A stretch of DNA of 40,000 nucleotides from Euprymna scolopes (GCA_024364805.1 CM044488.1:128783128-128823127), one strand, 5' to 3'; shown: positions 19,564 through 29,352, numbered from the stretch's first letter. Made by a program: numbers and translations. Notes: a model not told the origin generated them from the letters alone.

Positions 19564-19675
19564 GGGCGTGGTTACATTGAGCGCTTACATAATATCCTGG
19601 AATGGGCGTGGCTACATTAAGCACAGAGGCAACATCCTGGAATAAACGTGGCAGTTAAGGATGCATGGGCGTTCA
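19564..19675. repeat. 40-bp tandem repeat carrying GGGCGTGG boxes
   Basis: Units at 19564 and 19604 share GGGCGTGG(T/C)TACATT(G/A)A and ATCCTGGAAT; a decayed third unit starts at 19644 (AAACGTGGCAGTTAAGG) and a further GGGCGTT word follows. GGGCGTGG is a CACCC/KLF-type binding word. It could be a regulatory array, but nothing transcribed is recognised nearby. Confidence 0.7.
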
Positions 19676-19789
19676 AAAAGGCTGCATTAACCGGTCCGAT
19701 TTTGAATTTCAAGAGACGCGATTGAGGAGAGAATCCGAGAATTTGAATTGGCAATTCCCGTGTGTGCGTACTCGAAATCTTTAAGACTC

Positions 19790-20300
19790 TTACTCATTCT
19801 AACCATTCATCGCATACGAACAATAAAAGCCTACCATTATATTTTTTATACACGTGTTCATTGTCTTTTTAAATGGAACAACATCTACTATTCGTCTATC
19901 TCTTTTAGACAGGGTTCAAAACAAGTCGCCAATCTAATAGGATCCTTACTATCGCGAAAATCCACCCTTATATCATTGCTGCAATGTTGCATCCCTACGC
20001 CTGTTTTACAAGTACTTGAATAGAATGTACTCTGATGAAATAGCACTTGTGCCTTTTCAACGTACATACTCCCGATTAACTCGACAAGCAGCAAAATCTC
20101 GCCCCTTCACTCTTTAGGTCCTTAGATGCCAGAAAACCTCCTATTCTAATAGTTTCTTCCCTCTAACTATAGACTTTGGAATTCCTTCCCTTTTCCTGCT
20201 TTCCTGATTGTACTAATATACAAAAGTTTAAATGTAATGTGGACAGACATTTCACTGCTCAACTCCCCACATAGTCCTCTGTAGACATGATCCCGATTAA
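19790..20300 (+). mobile_element. LINE 3' end (LINE-B), decayed
   Basis: Frames give RLTRQAAKSRPFTL, then KTSYSNSFFPLTI and IQKFKCNVDRHFTA near 20050-20260. These are the same C-terminal landmarks as the minus-strand copies at 27 kb, 30 kb and 32 kb. Upstream, IAAMLHPYACFTST fits the H-R-R-x-V-A-S-L-x-x-F-Y-R-Y segment seen before this tail in CR1/L2-like elements. The 3' UTR holds CCCCACATAGTCC. Heavily frameshifted. Confidence 0.7.
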
Positions 20301-20557
20301 TAGTCTCTTATGTCCAAATGGCAATAGGCTTTGTTTTGGGTGAAAACATTACGCGTGTTTATAAAGATAAATATAATCGATTAGTTGTACCTGGTGTTGC
20401 CAGGCATTTTTTATTTTGCCTTTTATTAAAATCTAAGACAAATCTAACTTTAATTTTATTACTTTTGACAGCAATAATTATTAGCAAGCTTTATATAACC
20501 GATCATTCTTTATTTAACTGGCCTTATCTAATTTAAAAACTTCCAAGGAAGATTATA

Positions 20558-20840
20558 CAGTAGAACTCCGGGTTACTGTGGCCCTAGGATACGTTTTTTT
20601 TTCAGGTTACGATGTGGAATACAATGTTTTTCTGGCCCCTGGTTATGGTATTTGCCCCGTCTTATTTGTTATTTATAATGTTATTTGATTATATACATGT
20701 GTATTATATACTGAACTATATTTTATTAATAATTTTTAATATGTACTGTATATAATTGTGCTTAGGCTCTGCCATACGGCGATTACATCTTACAATCCTT
20801 ACCCCCGAACAGATTAATGCTGTATCCTGGGGTTCTATTG
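20558..20840. mobile_element. pogo/Tigger-like MITE, 283 bp
   Basis: The left end CAGTAGAACTCCGGGTTAC and the reverse of the right end, CAATAGAACCCCAGGATAC, match at about 15 of 19 positions. TA flanks both sides (20556-20557 and 20841-20842). CAGTAGAACCCCG-type termini are typical of the pogo/Tigger branch of Tc1/mariner. The interior is AT-rich and non-coding. Confidence 0.75.
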
Positions 20841-20944
20841 TACAGAGATAACCCTCTTTTTATCTCTAAAGACAGACCTAAAATTAAGAATTTACATGCT
20901 TTTTTTCTTTTAAATCATCTTGCACTTTTATTACTATTGACTCT

Positions 20945-21650
20945 AAAAAAAAAAAAGGCAATTTCTTTGATGCATTACTTAATTTGAATTCTGAAGCCTA
21001 TAAACCTAATCTGACTTAAAATTATGTTCATAAACATTCTAACCAGTCCAAATCATTATTACATATACAGTTCCGACTTTCAGTTGATAAGACCATTTTC
21101 AACCATAATTCACCTTTTTCTCAGTAATGATTTACCTCATTTTAAACACTGATAAAATAACATAACGAAATTTCCCTATCCAAAGTAATAGTCCTAAGAG
21201 TATAATCACACATAATAACATAAAAAGAAAAAAAAAACAGAATAGCCATGAATAACACAATAACATAAGTAAAAAAAAATAGAGTCACTATTTCTTGTAA
21301 AAGAGAGACAAACCTCGAATAATCCAACTCATAAATGCTTTTAAGGCAAAAAAAAAAAAGAAAAATATTTGGTTTAATCCTCATTATGATAGTAATGTAA
21401 AAATGAATACCCAGAGAGAATTGTTCAAAATTATAGAAAAATCGTTTAAATACACAGACTATTTTAAACAAAAACTCTATAAAACTCTCATACTCCAATG
21501 CCTAATTTAGCCCAAACAATAAGAAAATTAAATTTGTCCAGTTAATCCCCTCTTTTTCGTCTCCTAACAATTGTAATTGCCAAAACAGACAGCATTACCC
21601 ACTGAAGAACAATTGCATGCACAAGATGTAATCTATGCTTGAACAGGCAT
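20945..21650 (+). pseudogene. Penelope-like retroelement fragment (post-RT linker)
   Basis: Successive frames give FFDALLNLNSEAYKPNL (20960), YVHKHSNQSKSLL (21023), RKKNIWFNPHYDSNVKMN (21352-21420) and NNCNCQNRQHYPLKNNCMHK (21565-21631). These match, in order, the N-L-N-S-x-x-Y-K-P, H-S-N-H-P, I-W-F-N-P-x-x-x-x-N-V and C-x-C...C-P-L...C landmarks between RT and GIY-YIG nuclease in Penelope-like proteins. Neither the RT core nor the nuclease is readable. It could be the same family as the RT fragment at 10.6 kb, since they cover different parts. Inactive. Confidence 0.65.
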
Positions 21651-21775
21651 TAAATTACCATTCCACATTATGAGCATTGATAACGTTGCAATATTAATAC
21701 ACAGACACTTTCTCCATCCTCATCCTAATTAAATACTGAATATCTTAATCAAAACCATAATCCTCCTGACTTATA

Positions 21776-21880
21776 CTAGCAGGAAGGAGGGGGGGGGCAC
21801 AATCTTGCTGGTCGTAAAATATGCTTAAATATATTTTAATTCATACAGATTTCATATTTATTATTACATAGCCAATTCTC
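21776..21880 (-). mobile_element. 3' end of Helitron-like family 3, 5'-truncated
   Basis: The minus strand reads ATGAAATCTG...TTAAAATATATTTAAGCATA and TTTTACGAC, then a C-rich run and GCTAGT. This matches the 3' part of the element at 24662-25100 and ends in CTAG (21776-21779) before T. Confidence 0.6.
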
Positions 21881-21964
21881 TATTGAATATTATATTGTAC
21901 CCAATATATAATAGTAATTTCAAAAGATTTAAAAAGAAAAATGACTTGGGTGTTATTTTATTCT

Positions 21965-22075
21965 ATCCATGGGTCATAAAGTGGATAGAGGTGTTGAGTT
22001 TCTAGGATTCCAGATGAACATGATTTGAAAATAACAGTTTAAATCCTACCCAAAGCAGGCCAGACAATTAGTTGG
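21965..22075 (+). repeat. tRNA-derived SINE head
   Basis: Box A-like GTCATAAAGTGGATAGAGG (21973-21991) and box B-like CAGTTTAAATCCTACC (22035-22050). It joins directly to the LINE-A tail that follows, which may mean the SINE uses a LINE-A-type 3' end or that two elements are simply adjacent. Confidence 0.6.
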
Positions 22076-22079
22076 CCAA

Positions 22080-22512
22080 AATACGTGGTGAGACAACAAC
22101 TATGGAAGGCAGTAATACTGGGGATACAGTTAAGAGATTCAACATTCCTATTCCGTTGTGGTTAATCACGAGAAACACTCGTCTAGCTGAAAACACTATC
22201 AATAATTTCCCCCACTCTTTATCTGTGCCTAAACCTAATCGTAGATTCCATGAACAAAGTTTCTTTCTTAGAACTGCACACCTGTGGAATTGTCTTTGGT
22301 TTGCCTGCTTTCCAGCTGACTACAATATGTTTGTCTTCAAGTCTAACGTAAACAAGTTTTTGATGAATCGTCCCACTTAAGTTAACAAATTTATTGAATT
22401 TCCATTACTGACGATTACTATATTGTCCATTTGACTACTGTACACTCTTTAACCCTTATCCTCGAGTGGCCTCTGAGCCTTGATAAGTGGTTATGGCTAT
22501 GTAAAAAAAATT
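22080..22512 (+). mobile_element. LINE-A 3' end with longest intact tail frame
   Basis: An uninterrupted frame (22072-22380) reads RNTRLAENTINNFPHSLSVP, then NRRFHEQSFFLRTAHLWNCL, and ends NVNKFLMNRPT at a stop codon, the C-terminus of the LINE-A protein. R-T-A-x-L-W-N is the most conserved motif of this tail in CR1/L2/Jockey-like elements. The 3' UTR contains GACGATTACTATATTGTCC, CCTTATCCTCGAGTGGCC and CTTGATAAGTGG, and ends in an A-run at 22503. No RT core. Confidence 0.85.
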
Positions 22513-22675
22513 CACTTATAGAAAGCTATAGAATGATTTGGCTGAAACATGGCGAAACAACAACAATGAAGATGAGGATAACAGTCTGTAAAAAAAATGC
22601 ATACGCAAATTATGAAGCTTCATCTCAAGGGATTCCAAAAAATAAAATAATCAAATAATAAACGAATGTTTCAGT
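22513..22675. other. No recognisable gene
   Basis: Short stretch with a weak repeat of the GTGAGACAACAACTATGGA region (compare 22085 and 22549); otherwise unassigned. Confidence 0.4.
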
Positions 22676-22679
22676 TTAA

Positions 22680-22935
22680 AGCACAATCGCACCATAATAC
22701 TTGACTTTTTCATTTTAAACTTAAATTTAAGCCATTATTACCGCACAAGCAGTAAGGTCAGGTATATAAAATCAACAATAGGTTCTTTGATATGACAGGG
22801 CGTGTTTGAAATGAGTGTCTCTGTTTAGAGCACACCTGAACAACGATATTTGACTTTTGCATTTGAAACTTTAATTCAAACCATAATATATAAAATTAAT
22901 TTTATAAAATTAACAGTAGGTTCTCTACAGTGCAA
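22680..22935. repeat. Diverged ~150-bp tandem duplication
   Basis: ATACTTGACTTTTTCATTT...AATAGGTTCTTTGATA (22698-22790) recurs as ATATTTGACTTTTGCATTT...GTAGGTTCTCTACA (22843-22927). Confidence 0.6.
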
Positions 22936-23053
22936 TGTGGACTAAGTCACTGAAAAATGGTCAATTTCACCGATTTTAATGACAATAAATATATGAGAGT
23001 ATGAAACATCCGTTGATCATTCAATCTCGGTCAACATCGAGTCTCCCAGCTAG
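22936..23053 (+). mobile_element. Helitron-like 3' terminus
   Basis: A CTCG-GTCAACAT-CGAG hairpin (23027-23042) stands a few bases before CTAG (23050-23053), followed by T. This is the same architecture as the other Helitron-like ends here. The element body may include the duplication at 22680-22935; the left end was not found. Confidence 0.4.
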
Positions 23054-23054
23054 T

Positions 23055-23160
23055 ATTATGTGTGTGTGTGTATTTATATTATATTATGTATAATATATAT
23101 GTGTGTGTGTGTATTTATATTATATTATGTATAATATATGTGTGTGTGTATTTATATTAT
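23055..23160. repeat. TG/TA microsatellite with ~48-bp unit
   Basis: TGTGTGTGTATTTATATTAT followed by ATTATGTATAATATA is repeated about twice and a half. Confidence 0.9.
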
Positions 23161-23161
23161 A

Positions 23162-23768
23162 CTAGCGAGGGGTACCCGGCGTTGCCCGGGTGTTTTTTGG
23201 GGTATGTGAAAAAAAAACCGAAAATGTGGAAAAAAAAAAACAAAAAACGAAGCCTTCACGACGCGCAGTTGGAAAATAGTAAAGTGTTTAAAAAAATCAA
23301 ACAGGTGCGCGTTTTTGATTGACGTGACGGCGATAGGTATTCAGCAGTTAGCATTTTGTGCGGTACAGTTTTGAATGAGGTGAATAAATCGGTTTGTTTG
23401 TTTTTAAAAACCCGCTCCCTGTTTATTAGGAGGAGCGAAATCAAAGCTACAAACGTTACTTAGCTCTCTTGAGACAACTGGCTTTCGGCCTGTGATTAGA
23501 GTCGAGTTTCGCTTTTTTTTATACCGAAAACCAAATGTAACGCGTGCCGATGCGGGAAATGTCGAATAATTAACGTTTGAAAGTCAATAAAATTAAATAG
23601 ACAGGCGAGCTCCGTGGGTAACTCTGAGATATTACAATTTATAGATGATATAAAAAGTTTTAAGAAGTTGCGAACCGAGCAAGCGCTTCTCTGAAAGAAG
23701 CCTTTTGTGGACATCGAGGAAAAGCGTACATACATACATACATACATTTTCGCTTTTATATATATAGA
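23162..23768 (-). mobile_element. Non-autonomous Helitron-like element (family 1), 607 bp
   Basis: On the minus strand it starts TC (23767-23768) after an A, with TCTATATATATAAAAGCGAA. It ends CTAG (23162-23165) before T. The 3' hairpin is perfect: ACCCGGGCAACGCCGGGT (six pairs, loop GCAACG), eight bases from CTAG. A|TC...CTAG|T without target duplication is the Helitron hallmark. Shared with 3180-3749 are the first ~170 and last ~30 bases; the middle differs. No coding capacity. Confidence 0.8.
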
Positions 23769-23771
23769 TTA

Positions 23772-24206
23772 TCTAATATATAAAACTCACTATGTCTGTG
23801 TCCATATTTTCGAACTATCTCCTCCAAAACTAAAAGTTACAGTGCTAGGGGCCTCAAATGATTGGATTTTTTATGGTTCGTTCTTTTATGGATCTTTAGC
23901 CGGTTAAGTCAAAATAGTTTTAAGGGGTAAAAAGTGAGTCAAAATTTAAAAAAAAAAAAAAAGTTAAACATTTTGTACATTCATCTTAGTTTATTTTTTA
24001 TTTTTAATCAGTCTATATGCGTGTCGCATTGATACAGTAGTAACGTCACCAGCCTTGAATGCTACAGTTTTGGTTTCAGTTCTAACTAATGTCACCAAAA
24101 TATTTTTTTTTACTTTTTTACTTTTGAAATCACGACTCTGTAATAATATATACGAAATCTGGACAAATAAAAATATATTTAAGCATATTTTACATCCGGA
24201 CAAAAC
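23772..24206 (+). mobile_element. Helitron-like family 3, 5' and central part
   Basis: It starts A|TC (23772) with TCTAATATATAAAACTCA, head to head with the minus-strand family 1 element only three bases away. The body matches 24662-25080 (AACTAAAAGT, GCTAGGGGCCTCAAAT, TTTTATGG.TCTTTAGCCGG, ACATTTTGTACATTCAT). A tRNA-Gly-like box A lies near 24025-24045 (GATACAGTAGTAACG). Its 3' hairpin is lost, cut off where the repeat at 24207-24655 begins. Confidence 0.65.
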
Positions 24207-24655
24207 TATGAATATTTGTTGCGGACTCTGCTGTAGCTCGAGATTAACGCAAAAGAAAAAAATTACTATGAATATTTGATGACCATTTCAGAGTTGCCAG
24301 ATGGACCAAATTTTGCGAATTTGGCTTTTTCTTTTTTAAGTAGTTTGGCTTTCAAAAATTGTATTTTGCCTTTTTAAAAATTTGGCTTTTTTTTTCTGAT
24401 TAGTTTACAAATATTTATTTGATAGTAATTATTAAAAGAAAATGTTATAATTCTTAAAGAAGTATGGTCTTCAATATTACAAGTAGGTTTTTTAAATTTG
24501 TCTTTTTACTATTTTACAAATATATCAATTCGGAAGTAATTTCCACTGTTAACGATTACGACATGTTTCCTTTGACCATTGTACACTTAATTAACCTTTA
24601 TCCTACTTGATAAGTGGTGACTTCTTTGTAAAAAAACAAAAACAAAAAAAAAAAA
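24207..24655 (+). repeat. Composite repeat ending in LINE-A 3' UTR; inverse copy at 38828-39215
   Basis: ATGAATATTTGTTGCGGACT, GATGACCATTTCAGAGTTGC, the TTTGGCTTTTT words, TATTTGATAGTAATTAT and GTTAACGATTACGACATGTT all recur in order, reverse-complemented, between 38870 and 39215. The right end (24545-24655) is the LINE-A 3' UTR with TTGATAAGTGGTGACTTC and an A-rich tail. I read it as a LINE-A subfamily copy with a different upstream region, inserted into the Helitron-like element on its left. Non-coding. Confidence 0.65.
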
Positions 24656-24661
24656 CACTAG

Positions 24662-25100
24662 TCTAATATATAAAAGGCTATATGTCTGTCTGTCTCCATA
24701 TTTTCAAACTATCTTTTCTGAAACTAAAAGCCGCAGAGCGGCGCTAGGGGCCTCAAATAATTGAATTTTTCTATGTACCATTCTTTTATGGGTCTTTAGC
24801 CGGTCAAAATAGTTTTTAAGGTCAAAATAGTTTTTAAGGGGTCAAATATGGGTAAAAATTGAAAAAAAAAATCGTTGTACATTTTGTACATTCATTTTAG
24901 TTTATTTTTAATCAGTTCATATACGTGTCACGTTGGTACAGTGGTAACGTCACCAGCTTCTGGTTTCGATTCTAGCTAATGCCACCCAAATACCTTTTCT
25001 TTTTTTTAAATCACGATTCGATAATATATATGAAATCTGGACAAATTAAAATATATTCAAGCATATTTTACGACTGGGCAAAGCCCCCCCCCCTCATGTT
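24662..25100 (+). mobile_element. Helitron-like family 3, with tRNA-Gly-like boxes
   Basis: It starts TC at 24662, immediately after a CTAG at 24658-24661, then TCTAATATATAAAAGGCTAT. It contains GTTGGTACAGTGGTAACG (24932-24949), close to a glycine-tRNA D arm, and TGGTTTCGATTCTAGC (24961-24976), box B-like, with the two boxes unusually close. The end region has a GGGC-AAA-GCCC hairpin (25076-25086) and a C-run. The expected CTAGT right after CTCATG (25099) is not there. Confidence 0.65.
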
Positions 25101-25111
25101 TATATTATATA

Positions 25112-25445
25112 CTAGCAGTAAAACTGGCGCTTGACCAGAAATCTCCACCCCCTATGAAAAACAAAAATAAAGAAAAATCTGTATGTAAGGAAAACATTGT
25201 AAATAAAAATCAGGTAAATTGATCAAGTAGTTTTATTTTTTTATAAAGAAAATTATTTTTAGTGCATTTCAGTTTTTCCAATGATCCACTCCTTCTCCAT
25301 GTTACGAATCGTTTTTAAAATCTCGCAAGTGTGAATTCTTTGGAGTTATCTCTCTTGTTAATCCAAACTACTTCCAAGATGGCATCGCAAAATCATCACT
25401 CGTAGTTTAACCATAAGATTCGATTTTCTTATTCAAATATAAAAC
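25112..25445 (-). mobile_element. Helitron-like relic, minus orientation (family shared with 14290)
   Basis: The minus strand ends GCGCCAGTTTTACTGCTAGT: a CAGT-TTT-ACTG hairpin directly followed by CTAG (25112-25115) and T. The body matches 14290-14610, including CTACTTCCAAGATGGCATCG and CTCGTAGTTTAACCATAA. The left (5') end is not defined. Confidence 0.5.
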
Positions 25446-25676
25446 TACTTAATTTACTTTATTTTTGGTATATGCTATTTTTTTTTCATGATTAGTACAG
25501 TACGTATATTATACAGCGTTTTGCTTTATTGTTGTTTTTTTCATAGGAGCATGGATTCTGGATAAGCAACTTAAGTTTCATTAGTTTGTTAGAAATATAC
25601 AATAAAACTTTTGAAATGTGTCGTATACTTTTGTATAGCACTATACTGGTCTTCAAACATAGATATTTCTTTGTCA
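25446..25676. other. No recognisable gene
   Basis: Short AT-rich spacer. Confidence 0.5.
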
Positions 25677-26134
25677 TCTACAATATAAATCTCACCTGTC
25701 TGTTTAAATGTACGTATGAATGTATGTATGTATGTTTGTATGCCTGCCTAAAACTTTCAATAGAGGCGACGGATTTTTATGAGATCAGTATTGTTTTAGA
25801 ACTCGACCCTTCAGACAACAAATATTGTTAAAATTGGCTAAAAACATTAATTCCTTCACCCTTAACTGGGCACTTTTCTACAGGGAGAGGTCGCTTTTTT
25901 CGCCGATATTTTCGAAAGTCATCCCCTCTTTTCGATTTACTAGCCTTAATTTAAACCTTTGCTACTTCCAGTTTTGCAATGGACACAACAGCAAAGACGT
26001 CACATTTTTTTTTTACATTCTTTTCCTCCTTCGCAGTACAGGTTCAAGCCTGCCTGCCTACAACCACTTTTTTTTTTTTTTTTTGCTCAACACACACCTC
26101 CAAACACCCGAGCAACGCCGGGCACCCAGGCTAG
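25677..26134 (+). mobile_element. Helitron-like family 2, copy 1 (458 bp)
   Basis: It starts A|TC (25677) with TCTACAATATAAATCTCACC and ends CCAGG-CTAG|T (26131-26134). A CCCG...CGGG hairpin sits just inside (26106-26121). The sequence between is about as long as in the copies at 31027 and 32935 and aligns along the whole length. Box B-like GGTTCAAGCCTGCC (26041-26054) follows a degenerate box A area. The last 45 bases resemble family 1 (CACACACCTCCAAACACCC). No coding capacity. Confidence 0.75.
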
Positions 26135-26995
26135 TACTGTAATAAGGACGAATATTCGGTTTCAAAAAGATCAATAGTCATCATTCAGAAGAGACAAAAT
26201 AGCGCCAGTGTCGCCAATTGTGGTCCAGTATGTTTTATGGTAATGACGTGATATCAATGATTAGAGGTTTGTTTAATAGGGTTCCTCATAATTTGACAGG
26301 CATTAGATACGGTTATTTGCAAAGCTATAATCAGTTTTAATTCCTTTTTATGCAGGAGAACACATATTGCATGGACACTAACATGTTTCAGAAATTGTTG
26401 CCTGCACTTGCATTTGTAAAATGCCACTACAATTTTTTTGCTTCAGCTTTGGTGGTGTAAACAAAAATGCAACAGAAAATATCTAAAAAAAGTTTAGCAC
26501 CAAAGAAATGCTGCAAATATGCACTCGAGTTTAGCTCGATGAAGGACGGAATATTTATTGCCATCACATCCCGAAAAAGAAACTTGTAGGTTAAAGAATC
26601 CGATTACTTGGAAACATTCGACATTATGTAATGTTGCCAAAGTGCAGACATTTTTTTTTTTATATATATATATGATTTCCTTCAAATGCCAACGAATCCC
26701 AAGAGTGAAACAAGATTTTTTGGTAGTTTTCACTGCTTGATGTTTGTTGAAGGTAAAAAGATATCTTTGCACAAAAAAGTTTACCCAATCAACAGACTGA
26801 AGAGAATCCAATGTACGAAAAAAGAGAAAATGCGATTTGGATTTTTCAGTCAGAAATAGGAAACGCCTGTGTCGGTGATGCAGTTGTTAACGGCGTGAAA
26901 TGCTGTTGGATTATTGCATTACTGATAGTCTGTTGTTTTTTTTTTTTTTTTTTTTTAATAACTTTTTTCATCCACCCCCTCCCCACCCCACCTCA
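26135..26995. other. No recognisable gene
   Basis: Unassigned. A 105-codon frame on the minus strand (26494-26811) shows no family motif, includes a microsatellite-encoded IYIYKKK stretch and has no supporting signals. T-run at 26937-26955. Confidence 0.5.
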
Positions 26996-26999
26996 AACA

Positions 27000-27260
27000 A
27001 GGAATATTACCACTTGGAAGTTAAGGGACTACTGTTTTGAGTTGAGTAGCGATATGTTTGTTCACATTACATTTAAACTTCTGTAGGTTAATACAGTCAA
27101 GGAAGTAGAAAACAAGGAGGGGATAAAGGCTTTCTGGTATCTACGGACCCCAACAGTAAGGGGGGGGTGCTGCTTGTTGGGTTAGTCTAGGGTACATCAT
27201 AGAGACACAAGTACTATGAGTTCATCAAGTGCATTCAATTAAGTACTTATGATTCAAAAC
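27000..27260 (-). mobile_element. LINE-B 3' end, copy 2
   Basis: The minus strand gives MYPRLTQQAA, TVGVRRYQKAF and, shifted, RSLNVM near 27080-27200. It is the counterpart of the landmarks of the 32-kb copy. Recognisable words on the plus strand are ATATTACCACTTGGAAGTTA and GTTCACATTACATTTAAACT. Interrupted by a G-run at 27161. Confidence 0.65.
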
Positions 27261-27574
27261 AGCAATTTAAGTTCCTGTTCCCACACCAAAGTTCTACAGT
27301 AAACTCTACCCTCCTTAATGGTTTAGTTCTACTTGCGCAACTACCATTGCTTAAAGGCAGCATGTATTCCGCAGACTTATCTGACAAAAGTCAAGTAAAA
27401 ATTGACAACAAGTTTATAGAAATAATTGTAAGTGTGAAATAGAAGTAGGCAAGAGAAGGTATACCGAAATCACAAGAAAACGAATTGAGTCACAGAAATT
27501 AGGAACTCTCAATTTCTAGACAATTTACAACAATGTCGTAAATATGGTGATCCAACAATTTTCTCGCTATCCTT

Positions 27575-27890
27575 GACGTTGTTTGCATAACAACTGAGAA
27601 AGTTAATCTGCTTGCCAGTCGGTTTGTCTCCAAACTCCAATTTAGACCCAGCAAACCACTTTCTTCCAGATTCCCTTTGTTGATAGAAGCCACATTCAAT
27701 CTGAAATTTACTCCTTCACATGTTTGTGATATCATAAAAACCTAGACATCTCAAAGGCGTGTAGCCCTCATCTTGCTCCAGCTACACTATTAAAAAATTG
27801 CTCTGCTGAGTTTGTCCCAGTTCTTTCCAAACTCTTCAACAAATGCGTTATCGATTCTTGCTTTCCTGATTGCTGGAAAATTGCTTCCAA
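27575..27890 (+). pseudogene. LINE reverse transcriptase fragment (N-terminal RT region)
   Basis: The frame VVCITTEKVNLLASRFVSKL and on to FNLKFTPSHVCDIIK is followed, one frame away, by LDISKACSPHLAPATLLKNC, then SAEFVPVLSKLFNKC and CFPDCWKIAS. The segment before the polymerase core of CR1/L2/Jockey-like RTs typically reads K-A-x-G-x-D-G-I-P-A...L-K...L-S-x-L-F-N...F-P-x-x-W-K. The core (YADD) does not follow; the sequence runs into another repeat at 27902. This is the only RT-body piece that could belong to LINE-A. Confidence 0.75.
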
Positions 27891-27901
27891 GTTTTTCACT
27901 G

Positions 27902-28740
27902 GTTTCATTTTACTTCAATTGAAATTCTCAGAAATCAAGAAACCCGACTAGCTACAACCACTATATACAATTTCGCCCACTCTCTATGCCTAAATTTAAG
28001 CACAGATTCCATGAACAAAGCTTCTTTTCCAGAACTGCCGGTCTTTGGAATACTGTTCTGCTGGCCTGCTTCCTGGTTGAATACAACATAGTAGCCTTCA
28101 AGTTTAATGTAAACAAGTCCTTGTTGAGCCGTCCTCATAAATAATCAATTTCTTCCCAATTTACACCATTAACGATTACTAAACTACCATCTGACATTCA
28201 TTAACCCTTATCCTCGAGTGGCCTTTGGCCCTTGAAGAGTGGTGACTCCCAAGTAAAAAAAAAAAAAAGCCCCTTTCTAGGGGTCAACACTTTGTACGAA
28301 ATACATAGATATTCGAATACTCCATTAACATTCATTTCTTTTTATCTCTCAAACTCTGTGTTTATAAAAAAGTTGCAAACATAATTTTCCTCTCCCCAAC
28401 TGACCATTTTAAATATCTTATAGTATATCTTCTTTTTGGTCTCTTGGTCTTACTGGATTCCAGGACAAGAATTTATCTAGTCTGGTGGAGTATACAGCTT
28501 CGTGTTGTTACTTGAGGTAAAATCACTTTAAGAAGGTGCACCATTCCCAGTAAAAGCCAGTGTTGGGTAGCTATACAAAAAAATATTTTATTTGGACAGT
28601 GAATACTATGTGATTTTGAATATTTAGTCAGGGTTTACTTTTAGGGAAAAATATCCTCATGTCAGGCTGTCCTTACAAACTCATGTACTGAGAGACCTAA
28701 GACACTCAAGGATAGTATCTAGTAGGAGGTAAAACCACTT
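27902..28740. repeat. Unrecognised ~500-bp repeat (L), copy 1, split by a LINE-A tail
   Basis: Left part 27902-27944 (TTTCATTTTACTTCAATTGA...AGAAACC) and right part 28271-28740 (CCCCTTTCTAGGGG...ATAGATATTCGAATA, GGTCTCTTGGTCTTACTG, CATGTACTGAGAGACCTAAG, AGTATCTAGTAGG) are contiguous in the other copy at 28937. The piece between them, 27945-28270, is therefore an insertion. I do not know the family; no terminal repeats or coding frames are visible. Confidence 0.65.
27945..28270 (+). mobile_element. LINE-A 3' end inserted in repeat L
   Basis: Frame RLATTTIYNFAHSL, then shifted, RFHEQSFFSRTAGLWN, ending with NVNKSLLSRPHK and a stop near 28142. The 3' UTR GATTACTAAACTACC and CCTTATCCTCGAGTGGCC ends in the LINE-A tail GGTGACTCCCAAGT plus an A-run (28254-28268). 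Being 326 bp long, this is a severely 5'-truncated insertion. Confidence 0.8.
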
Positions 28741-29010
28741 TAATCAGTGCTTGACTTGTCAGTCAAGTTTCAGTCATAAGTGTCCAACAGTCTTTCTTTT
28801 ATCGTTGTTTAATGATAAGCACACAACCTGATCAGTGAAGGTTGAGGACATGCGTTGCATGGAGAGAAATGATATGGATATGATAAGATGGTTGTTACAA
28901 AGGTAATAATATAAATTTTATGTCTCATTTTTTTTGTTTCATTTTACTTCAGTCGAAGTTTTCAAAAATCACGGAACCCCTTCCTGGTACTAACACTTAA
29001 TCTCTATAGG

Positions 29011-29352
29011 TTGGTTGGTTGTTTTTGTTTTACGGCATATCAACCCTTTTCGGGTTATTTAATGCCGAATCTAAAGATTTTGAAGAAAAATTTTTTTAAT
29101 AGAGTATATTTGTTGTTTTCACGTCAGTTTCTATTTAACCCATAGTTGGGACCCTAATAGATACTACCACTCCGGGTCAGAGTGGACCTGGGAGCAATGG
29201 TAATTAAAGGGTGGCTCCACACTCCCCAAAGCCCACAAGCTGGGGCCTCACCACTGGATATAGTTTAAGGTCATATCCAGGACCCCCATTGAGAGACTTT
29301 TACCCTCTGCAGGGGAGCAGTCGGCGTATTCTAATGCCCCACCGACAGGGCC
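29011..29352 (-). mobile_element. SINE-like retroposon, 342 bp, with 12-bp target duplication
   Basis: AATCTCTATAGG stands at 28999-29010 and again at 29353-29364, exactly bracketing the element. On the minus strand it begins GGCCCTGTCGGTGGGGCATT, is much richer in GC than the surroundings, and ends in a simple tail of (AACC)n. GGTAAAAGTCTCTCAATGGG and GGTGAGGCCCCAG mark the body; the last 45 bases recur alone at 411-458. The 5' head may be tRNA- or 5S-like, but the Pol III boxes are not clear to me. Confidence 0.8.

Noticed and set aside
21142-21498. 118-codon minus-strand frame
   Set aside because: It is antisense to the Penelope-like linker on the plus strand, whose motifs are recognisable.
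26494-26811. 105-codon minus-strand frame
   Set aside because: No family motif; part of it comes from a T-run and TA run. Likely chance.
27499-27735. 78-codon minus-strand frame
   Set aside because: It lies opposite the LINE RT fragment on the plus strand, which has the real motifs.
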